DNA of 64,000 bases from Phaeotremella fagi (lineage: Eukaryota; Basidiomycota; Tremellomycetes; Tremellales; Phaeotremellaceae). This document shows, piece after piece, positions 61,027-64,000 of this stretch. Below the pieces are notes generated by a model, which saw nothing but the letters and a program-made list of their open reading frames with translations, was not told the DNA's origin and searched no databases. The DNA is taken from positions 310,001-374,000 of the forward strand of contig BCHU01000009.1 of assembly GCA_001599715.1 (NCBI GenBank), given 5' to 3'. The position numbers and the translations under genes are program-made. Position 1 is the first letter of the stretch; the number at the start of each line of letters is the position of its first letter.

Positions 61027-62337
61027 ATGCCAACCCCCAACAAAATCAGAATAGCACTAGCCCAAACCTCCCCACTCTCCGCACCAGAAGGACCTCCCAA
61101 ACTCGAAGCTCGTCATTCATCCTCCCCCTTCCCAACTCTCGACAGCAATCTTCTCGAGATAGTCAAACATGTCGAGAACGCTTCATTAGCCCAAGCTGAT
61201 GTTGTGGTGTTTCCAGAATATTTCCTACAGGGAATGGTGAACGAATCCAGACAGGTGGGTTGGAGTATACTTGAGGAATGATTAAAATTGATGATTTTGG
61301 GGATAGTATCTAACCTACCCTTCAAAATTCCTACTCAAATTCCTTCAACTTCTAGCCAAAGCCCATAAAATCTCTATAGTAGGAACCATAGTCCACGGTC
61401 ATCTCCCAGAATCAACCGAGTTCTCAGAAGAAAAACAAGATTTCCCATCAGTCTCACCGTTCGATCATCTCCCCCTCTTCTCGATAACCACTTTCAAACT
61501 TTCCAACAAGATCACTAAGAATCAATTGGAATGGGTTAAGTATTTGGAAAAATTCCCAGAGAGTACGTCTGAATTACCTGTTCTGAGGAACACGGCTGTT
61601 TTTGTTGATGAGGACGGTGAGGTTGTTGGGGAATTTGTTAAGAAGAATCTTTGGCATCCTGAACGGTGGGTTTGGGACTTTTGGGAGAGACTGATGTTGG
61701 GTTTAGTGATTATATAACGGCTGGGGATGAAGCTCATCAAGTGTTCAATACCAAATGGGGTAAAATCGGGATGTTAATCTGTAAGTCAAAGTCTTATCGT
61801 CCAACCCTAACCCCTAGGCTGGGACGTCTCCCACCCCCAATCAGCACAAGATCTAGCCTCCTTAGGCGCAGATATAATCTTCGCCCCAACCTACTGGCTC
61901 TCAACCGATTCCGATCCGTAAGTCCCAATCGAAAAAAACTTCTCACTAACAAATCAAAGTCTAATAAGGAACCACCCAGCTCCATCGACATACGAAACCC
62001 AACTCCTTTCCACGCTCTCCTTCGCCCGGGCTTTCGAAACTGAAACCCTCTGGGTGATGTGTAACGCCGGAGGTGATGTTGATGAAGGTTTCATGGGAGG
62101 TAGTGGGATTTGGTCACCTTTCTTGGGTAGGGTTGGGGGTTGGGATGTACAGGTTTTAGGAATGGGGAGGGGTGGAGCGGCGGATGTTGGGGTTAAGGTT
62201 GTTGAAGTTGATTTGGGGGTATTGAAGGTGGGTCCAGGTGTGGGTGGGGTTATGGGTTGATACTGATTTCTTTGGTACAGGATGCTAGAGCTACTTACAA
62301 GATTCGTGAGGATTGGAACAAGAAGCAAGCTTCGTAG
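61027..62337 (+). CDS. Carbon-nitrogen hydrolase (nitrilase superfamily)
   Basis: ATG 61027 (MPTPNKIRIALAQTSPLSAP). The catalytic Glu is in VVVFPEYFLQGMV. After an intron come KAHKISIVGTIVHGHL and LRNTAVFVDEDGEVVGEF. The catalytic Lys is in VKKNLWHPER. The frame seems to break here, but removing 61666-61706 (41 nt, GTGGGT...TTTAG) gives HPERDYITAGDEAHQVF, as in relatives. KIGMLICWDVSHPQSAQDLA, formed over the next intron, holds the catalytic Cys. FARAFETETLWVMCNAGGDV and a Gly-rich loop follow; the end is YKIREDWNKKQAS, TAG 62335-62337. All three E-K-C residues are present, so it should be active. Nitrilase versus amidase cannot be decided by eye. About six exons. Confidence 0.88.
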
Positions 62338-62502
62338 GAGGGTGGGGTTGATTCAGATGATGAACTCGATAACGAGGTATAATCGGTTATTGGGAATAAA
62401 GTAATCCATATCATAATGAAGCCCAAATACGGATCAGGTATATGTACATCGGTATAATCGTCAAAAGGTATCCATCCCAACCCAACACCCACGACCCAAC
62501 GC

Positions 62503-62998
62503 CTAATACTCCTCAAAACTATCATCACCATATTGCTGATCCCGTTGAGCCCTAAGTAACTGTTCCCTCATCTCTTCAGCCTCAGCCGCAACCCTCGATT
62601 CAAGCAGAGCATTGTACACCGATCCTTTAAACTAAACATCTCATTCAGCGGAAATCGAAAACAGAAAAGGTAAAGGTAACATACCAGAGTCAAGACTAAT
62701 CCCATTTTCTTCTCTAAAGATCGTAATTCATCCAAAAGATTTTCGTTAGGTGATCCAGCAGTCAATTTAGCTAGATTCCCTATCTACCACCAATCTATCA
62801 GATCCTGATTTGTATCGAAGTTACAACTAACCCTTTTAATGTTTTCACCTAGTTTGGCGTATTCCCATAAAACATCTGCTTCTAGGGGTGAAATTTGATC
62901 GTTGTTCAGACTGGTTTTGGTGGTTATTGGTGCTCAGAGGTTCCTTGGTAGGGGGTAGGGGATTGTACTCACTATGGATTTACTGTTGTTATTGACAT
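62503..62998 (-). CDS. DAD3: DASH/DAM1 kinetochore complex subunit Dad3
   Basis: Three exons from ATG 62998: MSITTVNP joins to YLNNDQISPLEADVLWEYAK, then LGENIKR. After a second intron come IGNLAKLTAGSPNENLLDEL and RSLEKKMGLVLTL, and a last exon FKGSVYNALLESR. The pattern NPY...LE..VL.EYA.L..N...L and LLD.LR.LE.K.GLV.TL.K.SVY is that of Dad3, a small all-helical member of the ten-subunit DASH ring that couples kinetochores to microtubules. The tail (EEMREQLLRAQRDQQYGDDS) is acidic. Stop is TAG 62503-62505. About 110 residues, as expected for the family. Confidence 0.87.
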
Positions 62999-63470
62999 TA
63001 TTTGTTGGAGATAGGAGTTAGACATGACTTCGCGACGCGTTTATATAGTGACGGAAGCAAATTCATTCTGGTGGTGACACGTGGGCTGGTCTACGTCATG
63101 AAATTGGTTTAATTTGTATGGGGACGGTGATGAGACGAGGGGAGGAGGGGTGGTGGGGAAGGTAAGGCAATAGCAATAACAACAACCATAACAACAATAG
63201 CAGCAACACCAATAACAACAACAATGAACACCATCTAATCACATCCAGTCCCACCGAAGCCAACACACTCCATTCCTAACTGGTCTTCCATCCCCATCCC
63301 CCGCAACTCAATTCGGATCACTCACCCCCTTCTCCCCTTCACATCACATGAAGTTCTCATCACTCAAGGAATCGCTGTAAATCAGCTCAACAACTGCATC
63401 TATCTACATTAACATCTCCATTGACATCTCTAATTCTTCTTGATCTCATCCATCCAATCACATCATCACC
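62999..63470. promoter_or_regulatory. Divergent region DAD3 / PAH1
   Basis: A 472-bp gap. A G-rich tract (GGGGAGGAGGGG, near 63140) precedes a CAA/CAR-rich tract (about 63170-63235) and a long CT/CA-rich leader before the PAH1 ATG. No gene seen. Confidence 0.4.
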
Positions 63471-64000
63471 ATGCAATACCTATCGAAAGCTTATAACTAC
63501 TGTGAGTCCAACAAACAATCCCCCTAATCCTCCATAGACTCTGGTATCAACCCCGCCACTCTATCAGGAGCAATCGACGTGATAGTAATCAGACACACCG
63601 ATGAAGTAAGTCCAAGTCCACTCCCAAGTCCACTCCTAACCACCCCTAATAGTCCGGCGAAACAACCCTCTCCTCCTCCCCTTTCCACGTTCGATTCGGT
63701 AAACTCCAAGTCCTACGAGCAGGTGAAAAAAGAGTTACCATCCGTCTACCCAATAACCTACCTTCACCCCATGTCGCTCCTTTTAGTATGAAAGTCGTCG
63801 AAACTGGAGAAGCGTTTTTCGTTTTTGAGACGGAAGAAGATGTTCCTGATGAATTGTTGACTAGTCCTGTGGTTATGGCTGAGGATGTAGGTTAATTTCG
63901 TTGTTATCTAGATTAGAAACTGACCTTTTTGATTGGCAGACGAATTTAGATATCCCACCTTCACCACCACCATCTGATCAAGAATTCTTCAATGAAGTCC
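63471..64000 (+). CDS. PAH1: Phosphatidate phosphatase (lipin), 5' end only
   Basis: ATG 63471 ([10 protein letters not shown]) splices to [20 protein letters not shown], the lipin N-terminal signature. The next exon gives [20 protein letters not shown], then [15 protein letters not shown] and [21 protein letters not shown] third intron begins at 63890 (GTAGGT), after [12 protein letters not shown], and the next exon continues [20 protein letters not shown] to the window edge. The catalytic DxDGT domain lies outside. Pah1 dephosphorylates phosphatidate to diacylglycerol at the nuclear/ER membrane, controlling fat storage and nuclear membrane growth. Confidence 0.9.

Noticed and set aside
61630..61720. 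Apparent frameshift in the nitrilase gene just after the catalytic Lys
   Set aside because: A 41-nt GT...AG intron (61666-61706) restores HPERDYITAG, matching family members, so the gene is intact.
63160..63240. CAA-rich tract as a possible coding polyglutamine stretch
   Set aside because: Stops interrupt every frame and it is followed directly by the PAH1 leader; best seen as simple-sequence DNA.

Overview
This is eukaryotic, fungal DNA. Genes are dense, lie on both strands, and are cut by many short introns (about 40-70 nt, GT...AG) whose removal restores continuous conserved proteins. Protein resemblance (Rsc1, Swd1, Dad3, Csc1, stand-alone Ade8, type II DAHP synthase), the intron-rich short-exon style and moderate GC content point to a basidiomycete yeast of the Tremellales (Cryptococcus/Kwoniella-like). 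The genus assignment is inference. I recognise 33 genes, two of them cut by the window edges. I saw no tRNA, rRNA, transposon or CRISPR array.

Layout. 0-16 kb is conserved housekeeping: the 3' end of an HpcH/HpaI-type aldolase, a DUF4604 protein, a Tmt1-like methyltransferase, a divergent Gyp7/Sec24 pair (Rab GAP and COPII coat), a DUF985 cupin, and a divergent mS35/Rsc1 pair. 16-25 kb has a RING protein, a small orphan gene, a 1.7 kb gene-free stretch and a 1654-residue Ser/Pro-rich protein. 25-41 kb is again housekeeping: type II DAHP synthase, GAR transformylase, a polyhistidine protein, eIF3e, a DnaJ-X protein, a divergent Swd1/Med8 pair and SRP receptor alpha.

41-50.3 kb looks different and reads as an accessory island. 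It holds two paralogous F-box proteins, an allantoate/nicotinate-type transporter whose promoter is packed with GATA sites, and four small orphan proteins. At least three of the orphans (47.5, 48.4 and 49.5 kb) appear to be diverged copies of one another, and they are read as single exons or nearly so. This is the best candidate for something undescribed.

50.7-64 kb returns to core genes: a divergent Cox15/Naa10 pair, Afg2, Csc1, a nitrilase-family hydrolase, Dad3 and the 5' end of lipin (Pah1).

Splicing is notable throughout. An 8-nt exon supplies the MHGNT active-site motif of DAHP synthase, and a 15-nt exon supplies the HPD motif of the DnaJ protein. Exon edges were worked out by eye from reading-frame continuity and splice consensus. 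UTRs were not determined.
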